Positions 1 to 12,334 of a DNA stretch of 64,000 nt are shown in pieces. This DNA is from Tethya wilhelma (Eukaryota > Porifera > Demospongiae > Tethyida > Tethyidae). A model generated the notes under the pieces. That model saw only the letters and a program-made list of their open reading frames with translations. It was not told the origin of the DNA and did no database searches. The stretch spans positions 21,232,868 through 21,296,867 of the forward strand of contig CAXIPT010000001.1 of NCBI GenBank assembly GCA_964030475.1, written 5' to 3'. The first letter of the stretch is position 1, and the number at the start of each line of letters is the position of its first letter. The translations under genes and the position numbers were made by a program.

Positions 1-3000
1 TGTTTGTCAATTGCCAGTTATCCTTAAAGATATTAATAGTTATGAAACACATACAATAATAGAAGGTTAACTATAATTAAATCACTCACTTTAATGATGT
101 CATAGTATTCTGTCATGTAGAGCTCACTTTGTGAAGGAGGTACTTGATCTATTTTAAGTGTGTTAATGCACGTGGTACATTCAATAAAACAAGTTTAACT
201 TAGCTTCTGTTACTAACTCAACGCTCACCGGACTTGTAGTACTGGGACCACACCATCTCTTTACCATCAGGACCAAAGTACCTCACAGCCATGAACGTGT
301 TGTTGGAACAGTCTATACATAAACACAGAGCAATTATAATACGCATGCATCTGTCTTTATTCAACTACACATTAATTTTGGGGAAATTTTGATCTAATAG
401 AGTATAAACTGAGAACAAGACTACTATTATAATAAAAATAATCTTACATACTAACAGCTACTATTGCCTACAGGTATATAGAATCTATATGGTATATACT
501 TGCTAGTGACACAGGTCATCACAACATTCAATATCTCACCATGTAGAAATCCCAAGCCTCCCATACAAGGATTTCCCTCTCCAAAGTACTCCACCAAGAA
601 CTGTGTGCCATTGCTGGCCTCACTCTTCTCCTTGGCTCCCTCTTCATCTCCCAGGATAACAGACTTCAGAGACTCTCCATCCATGTCATCAGGAACAGAT
701 CCTCCAGCTAGGTCAATGAATGTGGGAGCCTGAGAGTGAGCAAAATATATGCATGGGCAGCCTTATAAAACTAATACCATGACTAGATTGCTACAATTTT
801 TTCAGTCATGTAAGTGTGTACATAATACCATATTATAGCTGGAAAGTTTCACATGTAGGGTTTAACTTTTGCAGTTTTCACGGATCATTATCCATACGTG
901 AAAGTGTTTATCCGTCAACTTCTCACTAACATATTATACGTATGGACGTTGCAGAGCTCATCAATGAAAGTTAAAACGCAAAAATGTTTGACAAGAGACA
1001 TTCAAGAAAGTTAAACCTCGCAAAACTTGTACTTATTTTATCTCTCACTAAATCAATATTTAGTGCAACTGAAGTCAGGTTGATGTTGCTCTTCACTCCT
1101 GGTCCTCTCACAATGAGTGGTACACGGATATTCTCCTCATAGATCTGTCTCTTCTCACCCTACAATGTCATGCCAAGTGACCACACAATAAGAACCTTAA
1201 TTTGCTGGGGAATATTCCATGTCTACCTGCTGCTTGAACTGTCCCAAATGATATCCTAAGTAATAATAAGCATCATGTGATTGTAATACATGCAGCTGTG
1301 AACCGTACGTACACATGCATTCAAACAGGTCAATAATTGCCTACAAAAGCTCACCATGATCACTGTTGTAGAAGATGAACGTGTTATCAAGAACACCACC
1401 ACTCTATTAGTCCACACACACATACAGTAAATGACAATTAAGTCACAATCAACAACTAGTCTATATACAAGATCAAACCATACATACCTCTAGTTCATTG
1501 ACGACGGCTGTGACTAGGTCATCAACAGACAGGAGGGACTCAAGTCTCAACTCATAGAGCTCATCAATAGCAGCCGCTATGGAGGTATTGATTGGAGGAG
1601 TACCTGCAGTGAGAATATAATGCACCGAGTGATGAAGTAACATAGAACTCAACATAATTATATTAGACTATTTTTGATTAGTGAATTGAATGTACATGTT
1701 ATAGTACTGTGCCAACAGTTAAATAGTTAGTATGTCCCCATGCAGTTGAAACAATTTTAACTCGCTACTAATAATTTGGAAACACTGTTTACCTTTCTTA
1801 TGTATGAATGAATATAAATACAGAAATATGTAGTTACCGTATAGCGGGAAAGTTTCGCAGTGTCAAACTTTCGTGGGATGTCTCTAGTCAAACATTTTCG
1901 CATTTTTAACTTTTGCGGATGAGCTGTGCGAGCCCACACATATATACATTATGGAGAATTTCGCGGATAAAAGCTTTCACGGATGGATCGTGATCCGCGA
2001 AAACCATGAAAGTTAACCCCCCGCGAAACTTTCCCACTATAATTATGCATGGCCATGGGCTTAAAGCGATGATGTAACAAGGTTGTGTATTTAAAGTGAA
2101 ATATTCAGAGGATGATGGTATTGAGAATGACAAATGAAACACTTTTCAGCTATTTCAAGACTTAATAATGGACACACCTTCAGAAATGATCCAGTGTTTG
2201 TCCTTGCCTGGATCTCCGTAGGATGGGGTCCGAGGTGCCTTCTTCCCGTCAAACTTGTGGCTGTACTGAGGGGCAGGAGTGGCTGGACGATGGGGAGCAG
2301 GGGTTGCTATGTACATAAAGAAAGGAGTGTCACCGCTCTTGGCCTTGGGAGAAGACTCTTTGATGAAATCCACAGCATGGTCTCTGATTCGATCAGTGAA
2401 GTAGTCCTTCTCATAGTCACTACCATGTTTCTCCTCAACACCTTGATTGGAGACAGTGTAACCATAGAATCGACTGAAAGTGTGAATGCATGTGTGTATG
2501 TGTGGGTATAAATGTTTCTTAATATCTCCATGCATTCACTTTTTGTGTTGTGATCAGATGAAAGCAAGCAACATGGTTTATTTGGGTATAGCCAATAATT
2601 GACTCTTTATTAACTTGAGAATAAAGGAGTTTTTTTCATACAATATTAACACACAGTCTTACCTGTTTCCTTGGAGGGTGTACCACGTGGTCCATCCAGG
2701 GGGAATGTGGTCAAGACCAACACCAGTGCTTTTAAAGGCATAGTTGTTCAAGTACTTTCCTAAAATTGACAATAGAGAGCTTTTGTTGATAACAATCTGA
2801 CCATATGTGACACTACCACGAGTTTGACTAAACTTGCGATGCAATTGACATGGTCAATGGACCATGCAGTGAAAATACTAGGGTAGTTAGGAGAAGTACA
2901 ATCATTTTTGATAATCACGTATAAACCCATGGATCTATGGTATGAATCACTCACTCACTCACTCACTCACTCACTCACTCACTCACTTACCAAAGAACCC

Positions 3001-3548
3001 TGTCTTGTAGCCAGCAGCTGACATGTAAGCTCCCATGGTTTTGTTCTCATTGCGCTCTCTCCAAGAAGGAGCATTACATCCCTTAGGAACATTATTCTCA
3101 TAAGTATGATGGTTGTGAACATACTTCCCAGTCAGTGTAGAAGATCTAGTGAGAGAGAAAGTAAACGTTACATTGAGATACTTCGTCGGTTGACAGTTTT
3201 CATATTGCATGTTGGAGTAACCTTTGGTTCATTCTCTCAGTTTACCTTGAAGGACAGCAAACTGGAGTGGTGACAAAGGCATTCTTAAAGAACACTCCTT
3301 TCTCAAGGAGGTGTTCCTTGACCTGGGGTTGGACTTCCAGTGAACCTAACTTCACATCTTGGTCATCAGTCAGAATGAACACTGTGTATGTGAACATATC
3401 ATACAGCATAAGTACAACAACACACATTACACCAAGCCTGGCACTCAAGAAAGTGTATTATAGAGTAATACATACCAATGTTTGGTTTGCTGCAAGTACA
3501 GCATACGAGAAGTGCACTCACAAACACCAGAACTTCAAGACAGCCCAT
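1..3548 (-). CDS. GNS: N-acetylglucosamine-6-sulfatase-like gene 1, 3' end outside window
   Basis: Lysosomal/secreted sulfatase that would remove 6-sulfate from N-acetylglucosamine in heparan or keratan sulfate. Thirteen exons in transcription order: 3548-3476, 3381-3246, 3145-2991, 2759-2663, 2473-2178, 1603-1488, 1403-1355, 1255-1227 (29 nt), 1159-1049, 729-540, 312-229, 148-90, 22-1. All introns are GT-AG and phases join in frame for 472 residues. Residues 1-20 form a signal peptide. Metal-binding DDQD follows at about residue 30. The formylglycine motif CCPSR starts at Cys66, with its Arg codon split by intron 2. [13 protein letters not shown] and NSDHGYHLGQF supply the other active-site Lys and His/Asp residues. 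The order of conserved blocks matches human GNS. The last exon breaks off after DNWQLTN; the final ~35 residues are missing only because the window ends. Exon lengths match gene 2 for exons 1-12. No disabling change is seen, so it is probably functional. Confidence 0.92.
834..1030. repeat. MITE family C copy 1, in sulfatase 1 intron 9
   Basis: Short element starting TATAGCTGGAAAGTTT, with internal inverted segments (hydrophobic-free, about 200 bp). It matches copies at 1840-2041, 10461-10661 and 13402-13587. Its right end is degraded. It lies wholly in the intron between the exons at 1049 and 729. Confidence 0.7.
1840..2041. repeat. MITE family C copy 2, in sulfatase 1 intron 5
   Basis: About 200-bp element with near-perfect terminal inverted repeats TATAGCGGGAAAGTTTCGC / GCGAAACTTTCCCACTATA. 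It sits in a different intron from the other intronic copies, which points to independent insertions rather than inheritance through gene duplication. Confidence 0.8.
2947..2987. repeat. (TCAC)n microsatellite touching a splice donor
   Basis: About ten TCAC units on the plus strand in sulfatase 1 intron 3, ending three bases before the exon 3 donor at 2990-2989. The array sits just inside the intron. Confidence 0.85.
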
Positions 3549-3700
3549 AGTCTAGTTACCAGTGAACCTGTCGGTATTTCAATTAGTTTACAGCATGACG
3601 CCTAGCTCCACCCCCTCTAGTGTCACATGCAGCCCCGCCCACATAATTATGCAACTTGCAATGAGACAAACAAAGATGAGCATCAACACAATGATTTTAC
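3549..3700 (-). promoter_or_regulatory. Sulfatase 1 upstream region
   Basis: Sequence just 5' of the sulfatase 1 start codon (ATG at 3548-3546, minus). About 130 bp of it recurs at 9048-9175 in front of a broken sulfatase copy, including the shared string CATGCAGCCCCGCCCACATA. No TATA box was recognised; the GC-box-like CCCGCCC is the only suggestive motif. Confidence 0.4.
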
Positions 3701-4064
3701 TATGATGAAATCTTGATCTACCAGTTTTGGCCAGCGCTTAAAACTTGGACTATATAGGCATATGCATGCATTGTGCAGATCTTGACTCAGCTGGCTACAA
3801 CTGGAGTACAACTAACCCTTAAATTAGTACTGCATGTTGTTAGTTTAGAGAGGTGGTTAAAGAATAAATTTAAAAATATTATTAGTTGTACGTGGTAGGT
3901 TTCTAACAACAGCTGATGAAGGTTCGCTGCCTGAAACATGCAGCTGTTATTAGCTTATTACTTGAGAAACTTGTGGCTTATACAACAAAATTCCTCTTCT
4001 TGACAAATACACATCACTTCATGATAGGCTTAGAGGGAATATGCTGGCACTGGAATAATAGCTA

Positions 4065-4762
4065 TCATATTATAAGCAAAGTTTTGTGTGTCCGTCCGTG
4101 TGTGTGTTACGGGAGTTCACCGGAAGTGATGCGACCTCGAACTAAAACGCTACTTTTTCTCTGGATTGTGGAGAATACAAGCTATGAAAAGCCTGCCAGA
4201 AGAGCTAGCTTAGATAGTGCTTGCCTAGCATAGAATCACAGGCACTACAAATATAGCTGACTGTTTTGGAGATCTCTGACAAGGCTTACCAGTGGCGTCG
4301 GTATCCGACAAAAAAGTGTGATAGAGCAGCCAATCTTTCACAAAAGAAGCGTAGCGAGGAGAGAACTTTCACTACTAGAAGTCTGCTTCTCTGTCGCTGT
4401 ACACGAAACACAGCTAGCCAGATAACGAGTTTCTTTGCCAGCTGATTGCAAAAATGGCGGAAGTCGGAAAAGGGTCGTTTGTGACGTCACGTAGTGAGGT
4501 AAATTGCTGAGCTGGCCAATGCAAAGTAGCACTAAGCAGTGCATACACACATGCAGCATTGCTTCCCTTTGAGTTTCCAATTGCTTATGCCAGTATTGAT
4601 GTGATTGTTGTGTGTTGCTTCAACTGCAAAGGTTGTTCTAAGCCAACCGACCATAGAAGAATATTTGTTATAATACACAATAGCTTTTCTCATCAATTTT
4701 GAGTTATAGTAACTGATCCTATACAAGGAGTGGGCGAGCGAAGCGAGCCCCACTCCTTGTAG
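4065..4762. mobile_element. Repeat family G copy 1 (~0.7 kb, ends in a palindromic hairpin)
   Basis: Begins with ATAAGCAAAGTTTTGTGTGTCCGTCC, shared here as two shorter pieces with 44450-44490 in the opposite orientation. It ends in the palindrome CAAGGAGTGGGCGAGC / GCTCGCCCCACTCCTTG around 4724-4762. Two more copies lie at 25744-26457 and 43699-44490. No coding capacity was seen; it is probably non-autonomous. Confidence 0.75.
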
Positions 4763-6370
4763 GTATTATATACCCTGGAAGCAGACATAATTTGAGAACA
4801 TGATAGGTTAAGTTTTTGCACTACTTTACCCTTGACCCTGCCAAAGTTACATGCTAGACCAAAGTTGCTTTGGGTTTCAGCAAAGCCTTGCTTTGCAAGA
4901 CTACTTAAAGACATCATAGAGTTCCTCATGCTTCAGTTCAGTTTAGACTGCTATCTAAGCTCTAAAGTTGTGTAAGTTGTTTGAATGCTTGAACATTAAC
5001 TTTGACATAGTATTACGAAACGGCGTAAAATACGAGCATTTTTTTTTATGTGAGTTAAATGGAAGTGCAGAATAAAGTAATAGCCATTAGGTAAATTCAA
5101 AAGTATAATTCTCCTAAGCCTAATCACTGACACCTTGACATTGTATTAAGCACAATCATATATTCATGATGGTTATACCCTAGTGATTTAAGAAGAGGAA
5201 CTTGTGACTTATTCAACATGATTCCTCTTCTTGACAAATATTCATCACTGGCTACACTTAGTCTAGCGATTATATGCACACTATATACCCTATAGTGAAC
5301 TTAAAAAGAGGAAGTTTGTGGCATTGCCAGATTCTGGTAACATGGAACAAAAAGTAGTATAATATGCAATCCACCAGACTCTCCCATTTTTTGCGCAGGA
5401 GTGTCTGGATAGTGAGACTAGGTATAACCATTGTGCCTAATGATATAATGAATTAATAATAATGTATGTGGAGTCAGTGAATTGTATTTGCAGGAAAAGG
5501 AATAATTGTGACCACAGTTGTAACCCATGGTCAACATTACATAATCTGCCCATTAGTATTTGTACAGCAGTCCTTGTACCTGTAGAGCTTCCTGGCAGTT
5601 ATCTAACCAATATATTACTCACTGTACATGGTCATATTCTGGCAACTTAGAACATGCAGAAAGTGGTACATTATTATACACAATCCTCCAGACTCTCCCA
5701 TTTTTTGCAAAGAGTCAGTCTGGCTAGCGAGACTAGGTTATATCCTAGTGAATTTAAGAAGCGTGAGTATTGATTAAAGATTTGAATTCAATAATTAGCC
5801 TAATAATGATTATCTTTTGTGAACTTTTGTATTTGTTGTGCTCTAATTGTGCTAGCTTTATAATTATGCTTTAATAACTGGACCACTCTTCTGATCTGCT
5901 GATATGCTAGCCTCACCTGTCACATGAAGCCCTGCCACATCATGCACATGCATGTAGAATAGTCTCGCAGGCCCGGCAGCACAAGGTCCTGGGGTCAGTC
6001 TTGTAACACTGGCATAGTGGTTTTTTTGTTCAAGTGTCCAGGAATTTCTCAGACCACAGCATGTTGCTTTGTAAACTCCAATATAGTAGTCCCTACACTG
6101 TACTAGAGGTGAAGCCATTACATCACTTGTCAATTTTGATAACAGCAAACCACACTACAATCTGCTGACAGCTAGTGCAGAACAAATTTCTGACTCTTCC
6201 TTTCCTTTGGGAATTGAGAGTCTGGCCAGTGAGACTAACGAATAAGAGGGAGGATGAGCATGCTATACTGATATCTGCATGGGTATACATATGGTATGAT
6301 ACACACTCCATAGTATGATGTCATAGTGTCCTAGGTTACCCACTCAGCCTCAGCGGCTATACCCAAGTTA
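4763..6370. other. Gene-free repeat-rich stretch
   Basis: No gene was recognised. The stretch carries several copies of a short degenerate repeat built around TTTAAGAAGAGGAACTTGTG and its complement CCTCTTCTTGACAAATA (about 5185-5245, 5300-5330), also found at 3960-4010, 16990-17060 and 19600-20010. It also carries a paired motif CAGACTCTCCCATTTTTTGC ... GAGACTAGG (5371-5424, 5688-5735). Open frames here are short and resemble nothing known. Confidence 0.5.
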
Positions 6371-6374
6371 CCCA

Positions 6375-6615
6375 AAACTACCACTGTGATTAATAAATTT
6401 ATTGTGGTATAATACAGCTGACACAGTAGGTTACTGGTAGGCCACAACTGTCTACTGTGGTTTATTGGCATGCTGGCATAAGAGGAGAAAACGAGAGGAA
6501 CTTGATATTATAATTCTTAGTAGGGGGAAATTAAAAGGGAACTCAGTTTCCACAATAGTTATTAATAGTGATTTCATGAGCATAATATTCAAAACACAAA
6601 GAACTTGTGGCATAC
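6375..6615 (+). promoter_or_regulatory. Conserved upstream module of MT1 (single copy)
   Basis: About 240 bp containing CACAACTGTC(T)ACTGTGGTTT, then CAGTAGGGGGAAATTAAAA-like sequence, then GGAACTCAGTTTCCACAAT, and ending near CAAAGAACTTGTGGCA. The same module occurs twice in tandem upstream of MT2 (about 29110-29340 and 29375-29606). It could be regulatory sequence, an untranslated exon or simply duplicated DNA. Confidence 0.5.
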
Positions 6616-6651
6616 ATGCGTGCATTTTGACAATCTCCAGCTGCAGTGCAG

Positions 6652-6659
6652 TATATAAA
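6652..6659 (+). promoter_or_regulatory. TATA box of MT1
   Basis: TATATAAA lies about 116 bp before the MT1 start codon. It is followed by GTTGCTTCAGTTTAA and CCATGATAA at positions also conserved in front of MT2, where the equivalent TATA box is at 29720-29727. Confidence 0.6.
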
Positions 6660-6774
6660 GTGTAGACGGTTGCTTCAGTTTAATCCATGATAATATTAAT
6701 TACTTCTGAGTTACTGAAAACTTGCCTGGCTGACACATACATGTGGAGCATTTCTGAATCAATAAACAGCCAGA

Positions 6775-8570
6775 ATGCAATCATCTACAACCTCTGAAGG
6801 AAAAGAAAAGGTGTTGTCACCCAATCAAGCTGCAGGGGAGAAGAAATGGAAAACGCTCTCTACTTTGGTTGCTATGGATGCAAAAAAACACAGTAAGAGC
6901 AAAACAGTATAACCGTGGTCAACTATATTATTAATAGTGCATGTTGTTACAATTATTAATAATTGGTAAGTGAGTGCTTCGTTTTAATTTCATGCAGGTT
7001 ATTTTGATTCTGGTGATGAGAGCTTTCACAAAAGGAAGGGATCTTTGATTGTAATAGGATCAGGGATCAAGAGTGTTGGTCACTTAACCATTGAAGCTAT
7101 CTCCCATATCAAAACTGCAGATAAAGTTTTGTACTATGTGGCAGATCCAGTTACTGAGGTCTACATTAAGGATCTTCGTCCTGATGCTCTTGATCTATAC
7201 GTGTTTTATGCAGATGATAAGAAACGCTACAACACATACATGCAGATGTCTGAAGTATGTCTGTACTTTGCTCGTCAAGGATTGAATGTTGTTTGCATCT
7301 TCTACGGCCACCCAGGCGTGTTTATGCCTCCTACACATAGAGCTGTCCAGGTTGCTCTCAAGCAAGGTACCGTTAAGCAATGCACAGTTACCCTTATAAT
7401 TATAATACCTGCACTGAATTTATTTTTATGGACTCTTATTATTGCATGACAATAATGGCAGGTATCAAAGCCTACATTCTACCTGCAGTATGTGCAGAAG
7501 ATTGCCTCATTGCAGATCTTGGAATAGACCCATCATACCCTGGACTTCAGATACTTGAGGCTACTGATTTGATCTTGTGCAAACGAACTCTACTCACTGA
7601 TGCTCACGTTATCATCGCATGTGTTGGAGACATCGGCTTTCGTAGAGAAGGCTTCGTCAACCGCAACTTGCATATCCTAATTGAGTACCTCCAGGAGGTG
7701 TACGGCAAAGATTACATCATCACACACTATATCGGAGCACAGCTTCCAATGTGTGAAGCTCTCATTGAACGCCTGCCTCTCAGTGATTTCCTGGATGAAG
7801 ACATTAAGAGAGTCACTGGAATTTCCACTTTCTACATTCCTCCAAAAGACACACGAAAAGCTGACCCAAAAATGGCCATTACTTTAGGCTTCATAAAAGA
7901 TGAGAAAGATGCTGAGAATTTTCCAGCTCCTACTACAGAGTGTCCACTTGATAGTTATGGCCCACGAGAAATTCAAGCTATACAAGATCTGGAGGATTGG
8001 AATGTCCCTCATGGATACGTCCACACCCCTTCAGGCAAGGCAGCTCGCTATGTGGCTTCCTTGGCTGCAGACATCAACCAACTCAAGAGGCACATGAATG
8101 AGCCAAAAAAGCTGATGGGAGAATTCGGGCTCGTTCCAGATGAAATGGCAGCCTTACAAAGCAAGCAACCTGGAAGACTCTACACGACATTCAAAGAAAA
8201 TGCAGAGAGTGCTGCAAACAGAGTGGCTACTCGTCTGGTCACTGAACCAAAATATTCTTTTCAGTATGCTGCCGAACTTCGTAAGACAAGGAATAATGCA
8301 AATGGCGAAGAAGAATTCAACAAATGGCTTAGCTTGCAAGGCTATGATACCACTCTATCAGCAGTCCAAAGTGCACTAGAACAACAAGGTGCTGCAGTGA
8401 ATATTTACTACTTTGTTAAGGCATGCAAAGTGATATGGAAGGCTTTACAGAACCCTACTCCAGGGAACATGGAGAAGTTGGAGAAGGCAAAAGAGGAGGC
8501 AGAAAAAGCTAATGAAAATCTTAGAGAGCAAGAAGCTGAGATTGATCTTGATGAGGGTCCTATACTATAG
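6775..8570 (+). CDS. Borosin-type alpha-N-methyltransferase homologue MT1 (tail-less copy)
   Basis: Three exons: 6775-6892, 6998-7366, 7462-8570; 531 residues. Residues 1-50 are a linker without homology. From about residue 54 (GSLIVIGSGIKSVG) runs a SAM-dependent tetrapyrrole-methylase-fold domain matching fungal OphMA, the enzyme that N-methylates the backbone of its own C-terminus. Residues matching OphMA Tyr63, Tyr66, Arg72, Tyr76 and Tyr98 are all present (Tyr107, Tyr110, Arg116, Tyr120, Tyr142), as are FYGHPGVF and GISTFYIPPK. A helical region with GLVPDEMAALQSK follows, resembling the peptide-binding part of OphMA. Odd points against MT2: Cys173 replaces a conserved Ser (OphMA Ser129); three residues are missing at the WQVG strand (IIACVG against IIWQVGCVG); and the protein stops after DLDEGPIL, lacking the 34-residue tail. 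The fold is certain enough. Activity is doubtful, and it may be a partner subunit or a decaying copy. Confidence 0.9.
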
Positions 8571-8632
8571 GAGTGGCCTCCATGCCATTACAGTCATACT
8601 TAACTTGAACGAAACTCTATTAGACTTAGCTT

Positions 8633-8638
8633 AATAAA
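8633..8638 (+). terminator. Polyadenylation signal of MT1
   Basis: AATAAA 63 bases after the stop codon, in an AT-rich 3' flank. Confidence 0.5.
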
Positions 8639-8748
8639 CCATGATTATAGTTTTTTTTAGCAGTATTATATAAAGTACATAGCAATTAATTTTATGATAA
8701 TTGTATATAATTTATTATAAATTAAAAATCATGCAGTTTAGAACTAAC

Positions 8749-9175
8749 TCACCAAAGAATCCTGTCTTGTATTTGTGAGTGCATTTCTAGTATGTTGTAC
8801 ACGCAGCAAGCCAAAGATTGGTATGTATTACTCTACTAGTAGTTCTATATACACATTCTTGAGTGCCACTAATGACCAAAATGTGAAGTTGGATTCATTG
8901 CAACCCCAAGTCAAAGAACACCTCCTTGAGAAAGGCTGAGTGTTCTTTAAGAATGCCCACCACTCCAGTCTGCTGTCCTTCAAGGTAAAGAAAATGAGCT
9001 AAATGTTACTCCACCATAATTATGAAAACAATCAGCATGAATGCAACAGAACTCCAAGTACCAGTGAACTATCAGTATTCCAAATTACAGCGTGACGTCC
9101 AGTGTCACATGCAGCCCCGCCCACATATGCAACTTTCAATGAGTGGCTGACTGGATGAGCATCAACACAATAATA
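8749..9175. pseudogene. Rearranged sulfatase pseudogene with internal inversion
   Basis: 8749-8771 matches the 3' end of sulfatase exon 3 on the minus strand. From 8772 the orientation flips: 8772-8820 reads as exon 1 (signal peptide end, CCTRSKPKI) on the plus strand with its donor GTATGT. 8869-8984 reads as exon 2 on the plus strand, still ending in V-C-C-P-S but with a TGA stop at 8937-8939. After about 9048 the sequence returns to minus orientation and matches the 5' edge and upstream region of sulfatase 1, with the start codon deleted. It is more like gene 1 than gene 2 and clearly non-coding. Confidence 0.85.
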
Positions 9176-9203
9176 GTTTTAAGTGTACATAAAAACAAGA
9201 AAG

Positions 9204-12200
9204 TTAAAACAGCTTCTTGTGTCTCTGTTGACTGCAGGTGCTTCCAGAACATTTCATTAAATCAGATACAGTCTCCTGTAAAAGGAAAAACAAGCTAGTA
9301 TCACACAGTGAGTCATGCCTATTCGGATAATTTTATACCATAAAGATTTTCTTCATAGCTGGAGTCACAGAGCTGTAAGTATTGGTAAGTTGCCAGTTGT
9401 CCTATAGAAAATATTAACAGTAGCTTGGTGGAGTTGAATAATGATACCATATCATGTTGGTGTCCTTACTTTAGCGATGTCATAGTATTCTGTCAAGTAT
9501 AGTTCACTTTCTTCAGGAGGTGCTTGATCTGAAATAATCACGTCACAAACATTTCTTATAATGCATGGTAGTTGTTCTTGACCAAACAGCACACTGGCAC
9601 TCACCAGATTTGTAGTACTGGGACCAGACCATCTCTTCACCATCAGGACCAAAGTACCTCACAGCCATAAATGTGTTATTGGAACAGTCTGTATATATAC
9701 AATATTGCATTGGAAGATAATGGGTGATGAACACAAGAGAGTCCAACATAAATACAATGAGAGCTATGTCATTTTTGCATTTTAACGTTCAGCTAGTTTC
9801 TATTCTAGACACACTGATTGAGTAAATCAGGCTTTTTTCTTAAGAAAGAACATCACTTATTGACATAATAAAATCAATTGGTACATGTTACATAAGAATA
9901 TCTCACCATGTAGAAATCCCTTGCTTCCCATACACGGATCTCCCTCTCCAAAGTACTCCACCAAGAACTGTGTGCCATTGCTGGCCTCACTCTTCTCCTT
10001 GACTCCCTCTTCATCTCCCAGGAGAACTGACTTCAGAGACTCTCCATCCATGTCATCAGGAACAGATCCTCCAGCTAGGTCAATGAACGTGGGAGCCTGC
10101 ATTAGGATGATTCAATTCAGTGCATGCAATGAGTACAGACATGCAAATTTATGTACATCGATGGTTGACTGTCATGTATAAGAATGTATATACAACTACT
10201 ACTGCTGACCAAATCAATATTCAGTGCAACTGAAGTCAGGTTGACGTTGCTCTTCACTCCTGGTCCTCTCACAATGAGTGGTACACGGATATTCTCCTCA
10301 TAGATCTGTCTCTTCTCACCCTACAATGTCATTAAGTTACTGCTCAATTAGAATGTTAGTTTGCCAGGAAATATTCCATGTATACCTGTTGCTTGAACTG
10401 TCCCAAATGATATCCTGTATGTGTATGTGTTAGTGTGTACAATTTTTGTGACACGTACAGTATAGCCAGGGGGCGGAAAGTTTTGCGGTGTTAAACTTTT
10501 GCAGATGTCTAGTCAAACATTTTTGAGGATGAGCGGTGCGACCCCATAATCATGTATAATATGTTATACATTACAGAGAATTTCGCTGATAAAACTATCA
10601 CGGATGGATCGTGATCTGTGAAAACCACAAAAGTTAAACCCCGCAAAACTTTCCCGCTATAATTATTATGATATAACATTAAATGAAAAAAAATGTATCC
10701 ACATAGAGCAATATTATAGCTTACCATGATCACTGTTGTAGAAGATGAATGTGTTATCAATGACACCACCACTCTAAGAAAGATGTGCATATGTGTACAT
10801 GTATGAATGGTAATAAAATCACAACCATGTAACAGTTTATAATAAAGGCACAGACTTCCAGTTCATTGACGACAGCAGTGACTAGGTCATCAACAGAGAG
10901 GAGGGACTCCAGTCTCAACTCATAGAGCTCATCAATAGCAGCCGCAATGGAGGTATTGATTGGAGGAGTACCTGTGTAGTATAGAGCAGGTGCATGCATT
11001 ACATAGTATGAGTCACTTCCATAATATTATGGCAAAAACAACTATTTTCAGTATGACATTGATTACACCCACTTCCCGTAGAATAGTAAGAGCTATAGGT
11101 GTATACCTTCAGAAATGATCCAGTGTTTGTCCTTGCCTGGATCTCCGTAGGATGGGGTCCGAGGTGCCTTCTTCCCATCAAACTTATGGCTGTATTGAGG
11201 GGCAGGAGTGGCTGGACGATGGGGAGCAGGGGTTGCTATGTACATGAAGAAAGGAGTGTCGCCACTCTTGGCCTTGGGAGAAGACTCTTTGATAAAATCC
11301 ACAGCATGGTCTCTGATTCGATCGGTGAAGTAGTCCTTCTCGTAGTCACTACCATGTTTCTCCTCAACACCTTGGTTGGAGACAGTATAACCATAGAACT
11401 TGCTGTCAAGTTAGTGTGCATTTGTCATGTGCATGTGTGTATTCATTAGCAAAATTTATTTGTACAAAAGATTACACAAGATCAGTGAAATGGAATTTGG
11501 TGTACCTGTTTCCTTGAAGTGCATACCAGGTGCCCCAGCCTGGAGGAATATGGTCCAGGCCTACACCACTGTCATTCTGAGCATAGTGGTTCAAATATTT
11601 ACCTATAGTTAAAGATTCACAAAGCCGCTCTACTAGCATTCACTCTATAGGTACATTAATTTTGATTGCTTACTGTCTCAGTTCCTTCCTTACCAAAGAA
11701 TCCTGTCTTGTAGCCAGCAGCTGACATGTAAGCTCCCATGGTTTTTTTCTCATTGCGTTCTCTCCAAGAAGGAGCATTGCAACCTTTAGACACACCATTT
11801 TCGTAAGTATGATGGTTGTGGACATACTTCCCAGTCAGTGTAGAAGATCTAGTGAGCCAGAGGAAGAGAGAGAAAGAGAGAGGGATCTTAGGCACTGAAA
11901 TTGGTTGGTTATTTGCATGTTGGAGTACACTTAACCATAGAGCCAGGTGCCTTGTAATACCTTGAAGGACAGCACACTGGAGTGGTGACAAAGGCATTCT
12001 TAAAGAATACTCCTTTCTCAAGGAGGTGTTCCTTGACTTGGGGTTGGACTTCTAGTGATCCTAACTTCACATCCTGGTCATCAGTTAGAATGAACACTGC
12101 ATGAGATTGCATGAGTGAATAAAGACACCATAGATGTTAAAATAATGTAGGTTAGACACACTCCTTACCAATATTGGGTTTGCTACAGCTGCAAAATGTA

Positions 12201-12241
12201 AATACAGCTCCCAAACACACAAGAACTCGAAGACATTCCAT
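9204..12241 (-). CDS. GNS: N-acetylglucosamine-6-sulfatase-like gene 2, complete
   Basis: Fourteen exons: 12241-12169, 12096-11961, 11848-11694, 11602-11506, 11402-11107, 10971-10856, 10773-10725, 10414-10386, 10320-10210, 10096-9907, 9688-9605, 9528-9470, 9401-9339, 9275-9204; 509 residues with stop TAA at 9206-9204. All junctions are in frame. Exons 1-12 have the same lengths as in gene 1. Signal peptide is residues 1-19; DDQD metal ligands; formylglycine Cys66 in [33 protein letters not shown]. The last exons give the C-terminus with MKCSGSTC, matching the Cys pair near the end of human GNS. Donors after exons 6 (GTCTGT) and 9 (GTCAGC) are weak but conserved in position. It was originally head to head with GET3, a layout kept in the broken second block. 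Probably a functional lysosomal glycosaminoglycan exosulfatase. Confidence 0.94.
10461..10661. repeat. MITE family C copy 3, in sulfatase 2 intron 7
   Basis: TATAGCCAGGGGGCGGAAAG at the left and CGCAAAACTTTCCCGCTATA at the right, about 200 bp, related to 1840-2041. Confidence 0.75.
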
Positions 12242-12334
12242 GTTACTGGCACCTGGCACCGAAGTTGAGCCCCTCCCTTCTTTTGTCACATGCTCCACCC
12301 ACAAACGTTTAACTCCTTGTGAACCCAACCACAA

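Noticed and set aside
6775..8570. MT1 as a cobalamin or siroheme biosynthesis methylase
   Set aside because: It shares the fold, but the catalytic Tyr/Arg set, FYGHPGVF spacing and following helical region match OphMA, and no other tetrapyrrole genes are nearby.
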